From Macrocybe gigantea (taxonomy: Eukaryota; Basidiomycota; Agaricomycetes; Agaricales; Callistosporiaceae), in NCBI GenBank assembly GCA_011319805.1, contig SJRY01000311.1:106500-170499 (forward strand): a stretch of 64,000 bases of DNA. The letters run 5' to 3'. Under the pieces are notes generated by a model, which did no database searches, had not been told where the DNA came from, and saw only the letters and a list, made by a program, of their open reading frames with translations. Positions 32,166 through 46,075 of this stretch are shown here, in pieces; within the stretch, counting starts at the first letter, position 1; every line of letters starts with the position of its first letter. A program made the position numbers and the translations under genes.

Positions 32166-34843
32166 ATGGCAGCCGCTCATTTTTTAGAAGAGGATTCCGA
32201 ACTCATTCAGAACCTCCTGCGCCTCTCCAAGAAATCTCCGAAACTTGTCAAGTCGTCGGTATACCCTGCCCCAGCAGATCCCAATATCGTCGTTCGGAGC
32301 TGGAAAATGAACGAATTTAAGTACTACGACATTCCTTCACCTTTCCAACCCTTGCTCGTGGTCTCTTCAGCATCGAGGCACAACCCGAATATGGACGAGA
32401 TACTACTCCTGAGAAGGAAGAGGAGCGAAAGTACCGTATTGTCGCGCGTGGATACGACAAGTTTTTTAATATCGGTGAAGTGCCTTGGACCACAGCAAGT
32501 CATTATCATCTTCATATTTATCAGTGATAGTGACATTTCGTTGATAGTGGGAATCCTTGAAAGCACATACGCGCGCTCCCTATACTCTGACTCTTAAATC
32601 TAATGGCTGCATCATCTTCATCGCTGCTCTTACTTCTAAGAAAATCCTTGTAACATCCAAACACTCTATTGGTCCTGTTGCGGGGTCTGCGCTAAGCCAC
32701 GCGCAGGCGGGTGAGCGGTGGCTTCGGAAATACCTTGCGGAGAAAGGCAGAACAGAAGAAGAACTTGCCAGCGTTCTGTGGGAAAACAACTGGACTGCTG
32801 TTTCAGAGGTATTTTGTCGCTCGAATTCAAATCACTTTTGTGTTTATTGACGGTTCCCTTGCCCAAGCTTTGCGATGATTCCTTCGAAGAACACGTTCTT
32901 CCTTATCCTCCGGAGAAAACGGGGCTTCACCTGCACGGTATAAATATCTCAACGAAAGAATTCAAGACACTTCCACAAACTCAAGTTGACACGTTCGCGG
33001 AGGAGTGGGGTTTCATCAAGACATCGTCTATCAGCGTGCAGAGTGTTGACGAAGTCAAGGAATTCACTGACGAAATCGCTAGGAGCGGGAAATGGAATGG
33101 CGAGGCTGTCGAAGGCTTTGTCGTCCGTACGCATGTGACCGAGCCTCCTACTGGGAAAGGGAAGTCGATTGCATCGTCACCGTATGCCCCAGGCTCGTCT
33201 TTCTTCTTCAAGGTTAAATTCGATGAGCCTTACATGATGTATCGCGATTGGAGAGAAGTCACCAAAACCCTTCTTACAGGAAAGAATGGCCTCTCAGAGT
33301 CGTCTCTTCCTAAATCAAAAATGAAGCGGCCGGAGACACGGGTATACGTGCGGTGGGTTATTCAGGAGATTAAGCGAAATCCCAAGGCATTCCAAGATTA
33401 CACGAAGGGAAAAGGCATCATTGCGACGAGGGAAAGATTCTTGAAATGGCTACAGTCGGACCAAGGGAGTACAGATTTACGCGACGCCAGCAGAGCTGGA
33501 GTAGAAAGCGTGACAATGCAAAACGAGGAGAAACAGTTTGGGAAGACGATTATCCTTCCTGTGGCAATACCAGGTTGCGGTACGTTGGCACTCCTTTTAG
33601 AAGAGTCATGCTTTGACCGAGAGACGGCGCTTCCAGGTAAGACAGCTGTATCCGTCGCCCTCGCTCATATCTTCGGATTCGGGCACACCCAAAGTGACGA
33701 TGTTCGAGCCAAGAAGCCTGGGCCTGTGTTCATAAAGAATGTCCTGTCGCTACTCAAAAACCATGACGTGGTGATTGCAGACAAGTGAGTCCATCCGATC
33801 TTGCTCTCTTCCTGTCCGAGGCTCACAATCGTCAGGAACAACCATCTCCGGCAGCATCGAGAGGCATTGCGTACAGCAACAGCAATGTACGACCCGCCTG
33901 TACGTCTCCTCGCACTGAACTGGTCTATATCAGACAAACCTCAGGCGACTGTACATCGGGTATGCGGTGATCGCGTGGTCCAGAGAGGAGAAAACCATCA
34001 GACACTGCGGGCAGATGCTTCACCGGCGAAATCACATGAAGAAGTCATCTGGATGTTCATCAATACCACTGAGGAACTCTCAAAGAATGAAGTGGATGCA
34101 GTCGTGGAGATGGAGTTGGAGGATGACCTGCCATCCGCTGTGAGGCACGCGGTGGACGGGTGCGTTCGAGTCTTGGGTCTTGCACCGCCCTCGGAGGAAA
34201 AAATAGAAGAAGCACTGGCTGCGATAGAAAGCTATTCCCCTTCAATCAGGACAATGATCGACGACAAGAAGAAGAAAAGCGCTCCCCGATTCTACGGATT
34301 TCTCCGGAACTCAATGTCGAGGAAATGTTGGACGACTTGTTCACCGACATTAGCGACGATACACAGGACGACTTTGCCGATGCTTTGGCTTTCTGGAAAA
34401 CACTCAAAAATAACAACAGGGTCGCTAAACGTCCGCACATCACCCTTGTTCACCAAACATCTCTTCCAGACCAACAAGAGCTATGGAACCAATGCTCGGA
34501 ACTCCAAAACCTATCAACTCTGCCCCTTTTCAAAGCGTCTCTGGGTAATCTGGTCTGGAACTCTCGCGTCATGGCAATGACAGTGGAAGACGTTGAAGTC
34601 GAAAGCATCGGAGACGACATCAATGGAGCTATTGTACAGAAATTCTTGAAGAAGGTCAAGGAGGACCTTGGTGGTCGGCTTCATATAACCGTAGGAACAA
34701 AAGATACCAGCATTCCGCCGGTCGAAGGATTAACGCTTGTGAAAGCCTGGAGAAGAGAGGATGGCATCACCGTCGGCAAAATTTCTGCTATTCCCCTAAA
34801 TCAACGCACTGTACGAGGACGAGTAAAAGGTTTGATGGGCTGA
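32166..34843 (+). CDS. TRL1: Fungal tRNA ligase Trl1 (ligase-kinase-cyclic phosphodiesterase)
   Basis: Joins exons of spliced pre-tRNAs and of HAC1-type mRNA. All three domains are visible. The ligase domain has the nucleotidyl-lysine motif LTLKSNGCIIF (K-S-N-G), EGFVVRTHV and FFFKVKFDEPYMMYRDWRE. The polynucleotide kinase domain has the P-loop PGCGKTAVSVAL. The cyclic phosphodiesterase domain has two HxT motifs (PHITLVHQ and LHITVGTKD). Exons: 32166-32494, 32548-32808, 32868-33579, 33637-33784, 33836-34843. The first intron starts with a GC donor (GCAAGT). Two single C losses (near 32346 and 34304) need repair. The start at 32166 (MAAAHFLEEDSELIQNLLRLSKKSPKL) is preferred over an in-frame ATG at 32061. 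It shares a 200 bp upstream region with the divergent WD40 gene. Confidence 0.94.
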
Positions 34844-36122
34844 TCCGTGTAAGGCGCTCGCGCCTCTCGAGATTGATAGCGTGTAATTGACATTCTTGCA
34901 TTCTTTTCCATTAACAGTTGGACGTCGTGCAATTTCTTAAATGGCAACCGAACCGCTTTCTGACTTCCCGCACTGCCTCGAATTGTCTTCCGCTCTGAAT
35001 GCTCTGATGCTGTTCACGTTGGTGCGGCATCCAAAGACCTGCTGTGTTAACCCCCTCATATATGACTTGCTCTTGAGCTGTACTCTATAAACGAGCCACG
35101 TCTTATATGGTGTACTACTATTCTAACTCTCTCAATACATGATACCGTGGGTGACGGCTGTTTATATCTTATTAATCATATTTAGTGCGTTACAATCCTT
35201 CGTTCATGGATCTAAGCTAATGGTCATCCCATCCTAGTCCTGAGCGTGCTCTTCGCCTGGACCTTGGCAAGGCTATCGAGCAACCATAGAACGCAGGGTC
35301 TACCTAGGACGATCTACGATATCGCCAGCACCCCTTCTTCATTATTGGATTACTGCAGAGAAATACTCATGCGCCACCAGTTGGTCACCACATTTCTGAG
35401 CATCATACGCGCTTTACACGGAGAGGCCCCGTGATTGCTCGAAGCAGGGCGCTTCTGTCTCAGCACCACTTCTCCGCTAACGGCATTTGACTTCAGGTAC
35501 AACACATGACCGGCTTTCATTCAATTTCCTCCATACTCTACCATCCTTGTGCCAAACCCAACCTCTATTCTGGTCGGTTGCAGTCTATCGCACCACGATG
35601 AAACTTCGATTGAGCAAAGATGTCCCCGCCTGCTGTAGTTGCTAGAAATAACAGTCTCCCATCGTCCTAAAAGCCGATCCGTGGCGTCCACCCCGGACCG
35701 TCAACGACATTCTGATTCCGCAAGGCCTTCAAATTTACCACCCGGACTCCAACACTTGCTTGCGAGGACTAGTGTGACCTCGGGTTAAGTTCGGTTGTGA
35801 TAACATGCACGTTCTTTTGGCTAATATTCGGAAACCTGGACAAGCCACATGATTATATTCGTATGGGTCGGGTTGCGTGCTGGAATTTGAGCCGTGTATT
35901 CTTGAAAGCCCTTCTTTCGGACGTGCTAACCCCTGGACTACCGTTGCTTCGCAAGTCCCCCACCCTACAGTGCCAATCCTGTCACCACCACATCCAGCTC
36001 GTTGAGTGGTAACTTATCGGACCTAAAAACGTCCGAGCAATTTCCCGTTACGCGACATGTCGCAGCCTATGCATCGTCTTATAACCCCTGTCTCTTTGCA
36101 CCTGGAGATGAACCAGGATATC
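34844..36122. other. Intergenic region, no gene recognised
   Basis: About 1.28 kb. Only short frames of about 60-75 codons without domain, signal peptide or splice logic. It should contain the tRNA ligase 3' end and the LPMO promoter. Confidence 0.5.
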
Positions 36123-37469
36123 ATGATACGCGCCCTTCTCGCTTCTCTGATGATAGTGGCGAGCCGTCTCGTAGCGGCTCACTGTACGTTTCGTCTCTAT
36201 CATCGCGCTCATTTCATATCATCAACTGAAGATGTTAGACACCTTTCCCGACTTGATTGTTAATGGAACTACGGCTGCCGATTGGCAGTATGTCAGGATG
36301 ACTGCAAATCACTACGATAATGGCCCAGTAAGCCCGTGCTGAGGTGTTGACCGTAGGTCGCATTGAATCCACTTTTATTATTCGACTACTTTCAGGTAAC
36401 CGACGTACAAAGTTCCGCAATTCGCTGCTTCGAAAATGATGCCACATCCGCTGCGAATGCCGGAATTGCCACTGTTGCGGCGGGGTCGACGGTTGGGTTC
36501 AAGGCTGATAACACGATGGGGCATCCAGGTGTAAGTGACATTTGCCATCTCTTCAAGTTTGACTGTAATTTACGTGACATGTTCATAGTACTTCTCAGCT
36601 TATATGTCATCGGCCAGCCCTGCAGCCAATTCTAATAATGCTGGGCTCGGCAAGACATGGTAACTTCGTCTAGTCCTTCAGTGCCTTTATCCTACGATGT
36701 CATATATTCAACTAGGTTCAAGATTTGGGAATGGGCACCAACCTGGTCAGCCAGTACTGGGCTTGTATTCTCTTCAGAGAGTAAGAGGTCTGGCCTAGGA
36801 TATACTTCTTGATTCTTATTTTATTTTATTTTTCCCATTAGACATTCAGCAATTCACTTTCACAATTCCGAAGAATACTCCAAACGGGTGAGATTGCTAC
36901 AAGTTTAATCATGCCGAGCATACTTATCCTGGCATATACGCAGACAATATTTACTGCGAGGTATAACGTTTCCTTGACAGTTTCTAAGTCCACGAACACT
37001 GACAATACGACATACAGGTGAACAGATTGCGTTACACCTTGCAGGAACTTCTGGGGGTGCACAGGCGCGTCGTCGGCAGGTCCACCTCTTGACTGATGTC
37101 TTGATGTCATATTATAGTTCTACCTGGCTTGTGCCCAGATCAATGTCGTCGGAGGCGGAAGTGGTTTCCCAGGACCATTGGTATCATTCCCAGGTAAGCG
37201 TGTGACACTGCTACGAAATGTGGATGTGCCAGCCGAGCACAACTATAGGTGCATACTCGGCCAGCGACCCTGGTATTCTGATAAGTTCGTATTCGGCGCT
37301 TTCATTTGGGATATTGTTCTCATCCTCTGAAAATAGACATTTACAACCTTCCTGCGGGCTTCAATGGATACATAGCACGTACGTGCCCTTTGTTGGATAG
37401 TATCCATTTGATTAAATGTCTTGGGCGCTAACAATGATTCCAGCTGGCCCTACCGTCTGGAAAGGGTAA
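36123..37469 (+). CDS. Lytic polysaccharide monooxygenase, family AA9, no carbohydrate-binding module
   Basis: Copper enzyme that oxidatively cleaves cellulose or related glucans outside the cell. The first exon encodes a signal peptide ([19 protein letters not shown]) followed at once by the copper-binding His of the mature N-terminus ([11 protein letters not shown]). The second copper His is in [18 protein letters not shown], and the axial Tyr is in [16 protein letters not shown]. Further AA9 features are [36 protein letters not shown] and [11 protein letters not shown]. The protein stops at GPTVWKG with no linker or CBM1. Exons include 36123-36183, 36239-36327, 36396 onward, and a 17-nt micro-exon coding QYLLR near 36950. 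One intron (after GGAQ, near 37067) would need a GC donor. An in-frame ATG at 36108 is also possible. Confidence 0.93.
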
Positions 37470-39534
37470 TCCTTTGGTTAATTAGACGCTAGCCAGATGA
37501 TCTCATCAGAATGTCTGTCGTTCCCTTGAGTAGTGCTGAATAGTATATTTGTGTTTTTCTTCTTTTCCCGCATTGCGCCATACGGTAATACATGAACATG
37601 GAAAACTAAATTTAGCAACATGTGGGTTTGATCTGAGTCTCCACAGCATGCTAATACTTCACAGCATTGAGGCAGAATGCTGTTGTTCTCGAAGAACACA
37701 GCATGGCTCATGCTGTGAGGGCTAAGGGCTTAACAGTGTTATCTCGAATACGTCTTGCCCAGTAAAACGTTGACGCCTGCGATGTGGATTCCGACCGCGA
37801 ACTTGAACTCAAAGACAACGCAGCAAGAAACAGAGGGAAATAGTGGCAACAGAGAGGGGGATCAAAATTTCACGCCGAACAGTATGTTGCACGCATTTCC
37901 GTTAGGGTGTGATTAACGAGCGTCGCGAAACAGATAGTGCTATTTTCTTTCTCTTCCTACTAGTTTTCTATGCTTTGGCGCTCTGGGATCGATGGATTAC
38001 GCTGAAATCCAGAGCCGAAGAAGCGAAGAGGGTTTATAGTGAGTCGCTCAACGTAGTTCTTAGGTGTGCTATATGACTGAAGAACCTAGAAAAACTCCCT
38101 AGCTATGGGACTATAGTTATTCAGAAACCTGGTGGCAAGCTAATGTCGCTTGACGGGCGAACAGGCAGCACGTATGGGGCCAAACGGGGCTAAGCATTGA
38201 AGGGTACCAACGACTTCGGATTGGGATGATTTAAATTATATCTAGTTATGCTACCTGCCTTGATAATACGCAAATACTGTAGCTCACCCATTTCTTCATC
38301 GCAATCATCTGTCCAATTTCCCCGCGACAATCGCGCGAGGTCTGTCATGCCCAACCAGTATTTAGATTGAGATCCATCATGCACTGTACCGATGCGTCTG
38401 TTCGGAAACGAAGTTGAAGGAGGGCGTTACAGGGTAAATGGATTGCCATGGACAATCTAATTCAGCCTGGAAGCAACTGGATTTGATTTCTACAGCATTC
38501 TGTGCGGGGCTATAGTGGCCGAAGCGCGCGCTCTCTATGTTATAAAAGACAGCGGTTCACCTCATCCTTAATATTGCCCTCGTCGCTTGTGCTTCACAGG
38601 ACACGGACAAAAATCTGTTCTCGTTTACTTGCGTCTCCTTGCAGCAACCCCGCGGTAACACGTCGAACGATATCATGCTCCTACTACACAGGGAGATCGA
38701 TAGCCATCGCGTGCCCACCTGGATCTTTGCCCGTATGATCGAGTCATACTTTACTTTGCCGTCCTGACGTTCCATGCAGTGATGACGACAGTGCTATGCA
38801 TCCTCATCATTTACACATCTTGGTTGATTTATCGCTCATGCCGCAAATTGACGTTCAGAGCATTCTGGGATTTTCGTTCCTCAAAGCAGTCTCCTACGGG
38901 TCAAGTTATGGATTGCTCACGGTCTCAGGGCCTCTCGTCGCTTACTGACTCCAACCCCGTTAACAACTCTGGGAACAGGGGCTGGTGTGCAAATGTCTGA
39001 GTTATTGTCGGCTGGTGCACTCGCCTCAAACCTTCAATGGAATAGATAGGTAGTGATGATCTAGAGTTCGAAATCTCACTTATTTATTAACCATTGAGAT
39101 CTCGTCTTCGTGCTTAGGTACATTTTATATGCGCGTATCTGCCGTTAGCTCCTGGAATACAGTTAACCCTTCTGTGAAGTTGATAGAGTCGTCAAAACGA
39201 CCGCAGTGAGAACGACAAAAGTCTAAAAAAAAAAAAGAACAGTGAGACGTGCCTTGTCCCACTTCATGGAAAGGGCAACCAAGGCACCGGCATCTGTTCT
39301 TCCAAAACGCACAAATCCGGAAGTGAAAAGAAAGCAAATGGCATATAAAGTCCTGTTCAGTATGCAGAAAACCAGTACAGATGTCCAGTGCAATGACTAG
39401 ATAGAATAGGAAAGGGATATTATTTAAAGTCCAGTTATCCTAAGAAAAGGGAATGTGAGCTGTGCATGTAAAGGAGATTGGATCAAGGAATGGAAGAACA
39501 AATATATCGACAAGACGAAGAACTCATTCCTTAT
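37470..39534. other. Large intergenic region, no gene recognised
   Basis: About 2.06 kb between the LPMO and the LEA2-like gene, which are convergent. A TATAAAAG near 38534 precedes short frames at 38502-38738 and 38779-39000 (the latter starts with a hydrophobic stretch), but no family, start context or splice pattern supports them. It may hold relic coding sequence. Confidence 0.45.
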
Positions 39535-40948
39535 CTAGATGCTGTTTTGCGGCAATTCGATGGGACAGCCGGCGCTGGTTATTTGAGCCGATGTTTGATG
39601 GCTTGATGGTAGGCCAACAATACCCATGGAAAGCACAAGGCGAATCCGTAGTCCTGAAGCAAGTGGTTGAACAATGTTAACAGTACGGGATTAATCTTCA
39701 CTGGCTGACCTGGTCGTTTTCCGTCGGTATACGTGGCAGCATTTTTGCACCCGTTGTACATATTTTTCCCTAACAAAAATGACCATGAAAAAGAAAACAG
39801 GAAAAACCAAGTCGAATAGTCATACATGTTTGATCCGTGTCGTTCGACGCCAGGTATGTAAAATTCAGTGGTAACAAGAGCTGAGGGAAAGATTTTGCTG
39901 GCAACGTCTTCCTTCCCATGCTGCCAGTTGCAACCATATACTGTGTGTCCAAGTCATAAATTTGGGCGCGTAGATGACTGAAGGTCAAAGGGAGATAATT
40001 GCTTTGCGTGTCTACTTGTAGGGAGGCGAATGCTGGGAAGGAGAAGTTCGCCGGGAATCGATTAAAGTAGGTGGGAACAGATTGGTTCCACGAGCCTGTT
40101 GCGCCGACCAGAGGATTATCAGCGTTGAATGAAAAGCCTGGGACTCGGGGGATAGTGAAACCAAGTACGATGGCAGCTCTAGAGTGCGCTGAAGTCAAAA
40201 CTTAAAGATATGGAGAATGAGGGAAACACGCACGCAGCACAAAGGCCGAACAAAACAAAGACAAAAACTTTTCTTGTGCAATATCTGCCGCACATTCCCC
40301 GCTCGCCGCGGTTCCAAGCCTTCCACTTTTCTTTTCGAGTTTCTGCCTTCTTCTCGCGCTTTCCGCCCTTTGTCATATCACGCAGTTCTTCTCTTCCCCA
40401 TTCTGCTCCAAGTGCAGGGACGGTGACCATCTCGACCGGACCCTGGGCGCCCTCGGTCTCTTCTGCCTTGGACGCGGGTGGCAATTGCTGATACCTTGAT
40501 AAAACACATATGAAAACCGGACATGCACCAAATGCCACGTAGATTAATACCCATTGTCTGAGGACTTGAATGCAGTACTGTATCTCGGGCCCGTGTTATT
40601 GAAATCGGCGTAGACATCCCAGACGGCATCTGGAGACCTTGGCTCCTCTTCATCCCGCCCGCCTTTCAGAGGTTCTTCCCTTCCTACGTGGAAAAAAGAT
40701 GATCTGTTGTATCCAGCTGAGCTGGCATGCGGTCCATTGAGCAGATCGACGCTGCCACGGCCCTCTGGGTTGAAGAAGGAAGATGTGTCGTCATGGGGTC
40801 GGGAAGGAGCGGTGCCAGACGGGAAGTCGGCATTCAGAACGTCCAGAGACGTTTTCCTGCCGCCGTAGAATGAAGAGACATTGGATTTGCGATCATAATC
40901 CATGTCGGTTGGAGGAAGTAAAGAGTGAGGAGGGAACGGAGTGTTCAA
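39535..40948 (-). CDS. Predicted single-pass membrane protein with LEA2-like luminal domain
   Basis: The N-terminal half is cytosolic-looking, Ser- and charge-rich (MDYDRKSNVSSFYGGRKTSLDVLNAD...), with a basic segment (KREKKAETRKEKWKAW) just before one transmembrane helix (VFVFVLFGLCAAAAIVLGFTI). The outer part resembles the LEA2/DUF3712-like domain of fungal membrane proteins (VPGFSFNADNPL, NFSFPAFASLQVDTQSNYLPLTFSHLRAQIYDLDTQYMVATG, FPQLLLPLNFTYLASNDTDQTW). The last exon (39653-39535) restores the family-like end RPGLRIRLVLSMGIVGL...CPIELPQNSI. The upstream ATG at 40948 and the one near 40903 are both possible starts. Possible role in membrane or cell-surface organisation is speculative. 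Confidence 0.72.
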
Positions 40949-41086
40949 GAGAGGGTGAGAGCCGCTACATCCACTGCACGTGCCAGCGAGTCTGGGTATT
41001 TACCAGAAATGAAAATAAAAAAGGGGTAACTACAAAATTATAACTGCCATAGGTATTCAGATTATCTCCAACTCGCAAGTATATCG

Positions 41087-42761
41087 TTAATAGAAGCGAC
41101 AGGTAATGGGCAATTTCCCGTCTATCAGCCGCTTGTGAACAATGTTACTCGTGAATGATGACCACTATCGAGCGCGTTATGAGATCGGGAAATTCAGTCG
41201 CGCGAAGACACTTACTCCATTGCCAATAAAGACGGCTGACCGTCGAGCAACCTCCATATCCACGGCCATATTCACCTCCGTCTGCTCCTGATCAAGCTCC
41301 AAATCTCGACTTGTGACAATGGTATGCCAGCCATCGTCGTGCAACGTCTCCTTCAGCTTGTCCAACCACTCTCCTCGCTCGTCCGTCAACAGATAGATGA
41401 TATCCAGATTCTTGACGTCTTTGGCCTGCTTGAGGTAATCACGCCTTGAATCTTGCACTTTCTGGACGATATCGTCAAACTGAGGAAGACAGTGTTTGAG
41501 ATACTGTGCCGTATTTTCTGGCGTGTTGTTGCCAAGTTTACCGCCTGGCGGGGGCGTGAAGGTGTCGGGCAGAGTTTTCAGCAGATTCCAGCTGTAGAAC
41601 GTCGAATTCCATTTGGCAAGCTCCAGACACGCCTCGGAATAATCGCCCCGTCGGACGTGCACGGAGAGCATCCGTTTGTAAGGATCTCGCGGTGCCGAGT
41701 TGGACAAGGAAGGCCCTCGGGGCAGGAACAAGTACGCATTTCTCTCGACGGCTGATTTGACGATGGGCGATGGTTCGAGCAGACGGGAGGCGGGCGACTT
41801 GGAAAAAGACTCCCAAAGCGAGAGAATACGTTTACTTCCCCACAGCCAGAGGTCGAATGTCTGGGGATAAAAATCCACGTCCGGCTCCGCAGGTACAATC
41901 TCGATGCAAGGCTCCGGAGCGTCCACGAGAAATTTCTTCCAGTGATTAAACACGTCTATCCCGTCGGCCCGGGCGACGTCGGGCTTTACGTCTTCAGAGT
42001 TGACGACACGGCGTTGAGAGGGCGGGCAGACAGCCTCAAAGAACTCGCTCGACACGGAGCGCGGAGCGCCGTCGCCTTCATCCCACGAACCTCCAGCGGA
42101 AGGGCCAGAGATAATCGCATTCAACGGCGTGCTCGGTGGGACCTCGCGCATTTTTTCGATAGGCCAAGAATAGTGTTCCTCTTTCCAGATAAACGGTTGG
42201 AAGACATACGTGCGCTTCGATTCATAAGCAAGGTGAGTGTTCATGAGTCTGCGCGAGCGGACCAAAATTGGACTCATCAGTGACTGAGATAGGGTGCACG
42301 ACGTCGGAGACTCACATCTCATTTAACGCGTTATTCCATCCGAGCCGCTTGACCTGATTCGAAAACTTGACATATCTACCTTTTCTACCTTCGGGAGCGG
42401 GGAGATCGAGGTTGTGCTGAGGAAGGTCTCGCTCCCACTCTTTCAGCTTCTCAAATGACGGGGGATCCGGCCAATGCGTCTTGTTGACATTGATAGGCGG
42501 CGGTCGTTCTTCAGGCAGGTCCTCGGTGGGCTCTGGATTGCTCGGCGTTTCTTGCGGCGATTGTTCTTCGACTTGGGTTTCAACGGAAAGTTGCTGGGGT
42601 TGAGTCGGATATAGGAATAGGAAAATGGTGATGATAACGACCACAGAGAGGATCCAATATTGCCGGCGGCGACCTGCAGCCATGGGACTCGGAATACGTG
42701 TAGATATAGGACGAGGGAGGTGCCAGGAATTGGGTGTTTTGGGGTCGTGCCAGCCAGGCAT
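41087..42761 (-). CDS. GDP-fucose protein O-fucosyltransferase-like type II membrane protein
   Basis: The short cytosolic N-terminus contains basic residues (AAGRRRQYW), then a signal anchor (ILSVVVIITIFLFLYP) and a Pro/Glu-rich stem, typical of Golgi type II glycosyltransferases. The catalytic part has RYVKFSNQVKRLGWNNALNEILMNTHLAYESKRTYVFQPF, the GDP-fucose-type HVRRGDYSEACLE motif, and DIIYLLTDERGEWL, MAVDMEVARRSAVFIGNGWSSFTSNIVHKRL. Two introns: one after LNE (near 42315) and one before WSSF (near 41215). The donor sugar is inferred from the motif pattern; the acceptor is unknown. Confidence 0.8.
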
Positions 42762-43398
42762 ACTCCGAAATAGAAGATTTCGGCAACGCGAGCGCAGTCG
42801 TAGGGATTGATTTGGGTGGAGCTTTGGTACCTAAACGACCATTGAATCGCAGGGAACTGAGCGAAGCAGTTCTTGCGGGCGTTTGAGAACGCCAAACTGC
42901 CTGTCTGTCCAGGAGCGCCTGTCAATTCAAAAATGTAAAACAATCTGAACCTTACTTACAACGTGAGAGGCTGGACTCTGATCAACTGCGCAGTCGCGGT
43001 CTTTCCAGGCAAGAAACGAATGTAACCGTTGACTCTCAAAGGGACGGGCCAGCGACAGGATCCACGCTGTGGAGTCCGTGTTGTAACCATCATTAGCCGT
43101 GCACTTTGCCGTTATTGGAAAATGCACGCGGAGGGAATCGCCCAGGTTACGCAATTAAGACTTACATCGCACTCACAAAGTCGAACGGAGTCAGGACTAC
43201 TATTAAGATATGAACAGAGAGTAGCGGGGCCTAAGTACGGTGCGCTGAGGGCGTCCACACATTATGAAATACAAACACGCGTGGAAGTGGTATAACCGCA
43301 TCTGTAAGAGGTTTACTGGCATTATCAACCCCTCGTTGCTCCGTCATACTCATTATGAGCACTGCACAACACAAGAAACCGTCAATGCAACGTAGAGA
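42762..43398. other. Intergenic spacer, no gene seen
   Basis: About 640 bp between the fucosyltransferase-like start and the V-ATPase proteolipid stop, both on the minus strand. Short frames only; likely promoter and 3' untranslated sequence. Confidence 0.55.
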
Positions 43399-44315
43399 TT
43401 AGAGAAAGAGGGAGACAAAGACCTTCATGTCTTGTGACTTTGTGTTCATGATGAGCGCAACAATCAAACCTACAACACGCAAACGTGAGCTGTCAACTCA
43501 TCAAGGGGACAAATGCGGCGTCGGCAGCTCACCGTACAGTCCCAACACTTCAGCGAAAATGAGAATGAGAATCTATAAACAGCCTATGAGTCGCACAGAA
43601 CAACAGTTTTAAAACCAACAATAGTCCTACCATGCCCACGAAGAGACGCGGTTGTTGCGCCGTTCCTCTAACACCAGCATCTCCAACAATTCCGATGGCA
43701 AAGCCCGCAGCCAAACCTGCAAGACCGACGGCAAGACCGGCGCCGAGTTGGACAAAGCCTTTGGCGAGCGACATCGACACGTTTACTGCACAGTGCTTTC
43801 AGGCATTCCGGACATGAATGATACATAAAATGCACATACGGTCACCAGCAATGAGGACGGAAACGACCAAGCCATAAATCTGTTCGAGGCGCCATGACGT
43901 GTTGAGAATCCTGAAATTGAGTTGACGAAATAATAAGAGGCCTACTGCAATGATACCAGCCATGATGACTGGGACTACACATTTCATCATCAAGTCTGGG
44001 CGTAGCACCGACATGGCAGAGATGCCGACACCAGACTTCGCGGTTCCATAACTGCAAACCTTGGTTAAGGAGCAAGATTTGGTGGTAGGAACAAAACGAG
44101 CGCACCTCGCTCCTATAGCTGAGAGTTCAAATCAAATGTAAGGAAAAACTTGCTCAAATCTCCTGCGCCAGATTGGACGTACAAGTGAATACAATGGCGC
44201 TGGTGCAACCCTAAACGTCGAGAACGAACAACTTTAAAACCATGACACTCATCGAAGTAGTAACCCATACCATGGCGCTAAAGAAGGGGGCATATACAGG
44301 GCAGAGGTCAGACAT
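43399..44315 (-). CDS. VMA3: V-type H+-ATPase 16 kDa proteolipid, subunit c
   Basis: Forms the proton-carrying ring of the vacuolar ATPase. Spliced product: [76 protein letters not shown] (helices 1-2), [47 protein letters not shown] (helix 3), and [25 protein letters not shown] (helix 4 with the essential Glu in FAEVLGLYG). Short exons include 44315-44271, 44210-44183 and a 13-nt micro-exon (44118-44106). The C-terminal tail after NTKS is uncertain. A paralogous c' subunit cannot be excluded, but the sequence fits c best. Confidence 0.9.
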
Positions 44316-44475
44316 ATTGAAGGATAAAGGACGTATAGGACGGGAGCGAAGATTGGTGGCTGTTGAACGTATAAACTGTGGACGAGATTCTAACGTAGCA
44401 GCTGCTAAAGGCAAATGCCGTGTCGGGGTTTGAATTGCAAAGTCTAACAATGATAAATTAACCAGGCCAAAAAAA

Positions 44476-45862
<1,387 letters not shown>

Positions 45863-46075
45863 AGTGAAAGACCGTCTATCTACAGAGAGAGAGGCAGCGA
45901 GTGGAACAGTCGCGAGAGACCTGTGTAGGATCGTACGAAACGAGTCGAATATATACTGGGCAACCAGACGATTGACGGAACGAAGTAGACAAAGTGGATG
46001 AGTGATCACCGGATATCGTGGGAACATTTGCACTTCAAAATTTCTAATCAGCTATTCGAGGTCACGCTACATCCA

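Noticed and set aside
38502..39000. Two short plus-strand frames after a TATAAAAG
   Set aside because: No domain, conserved start or splice logic; too short to support as genes.
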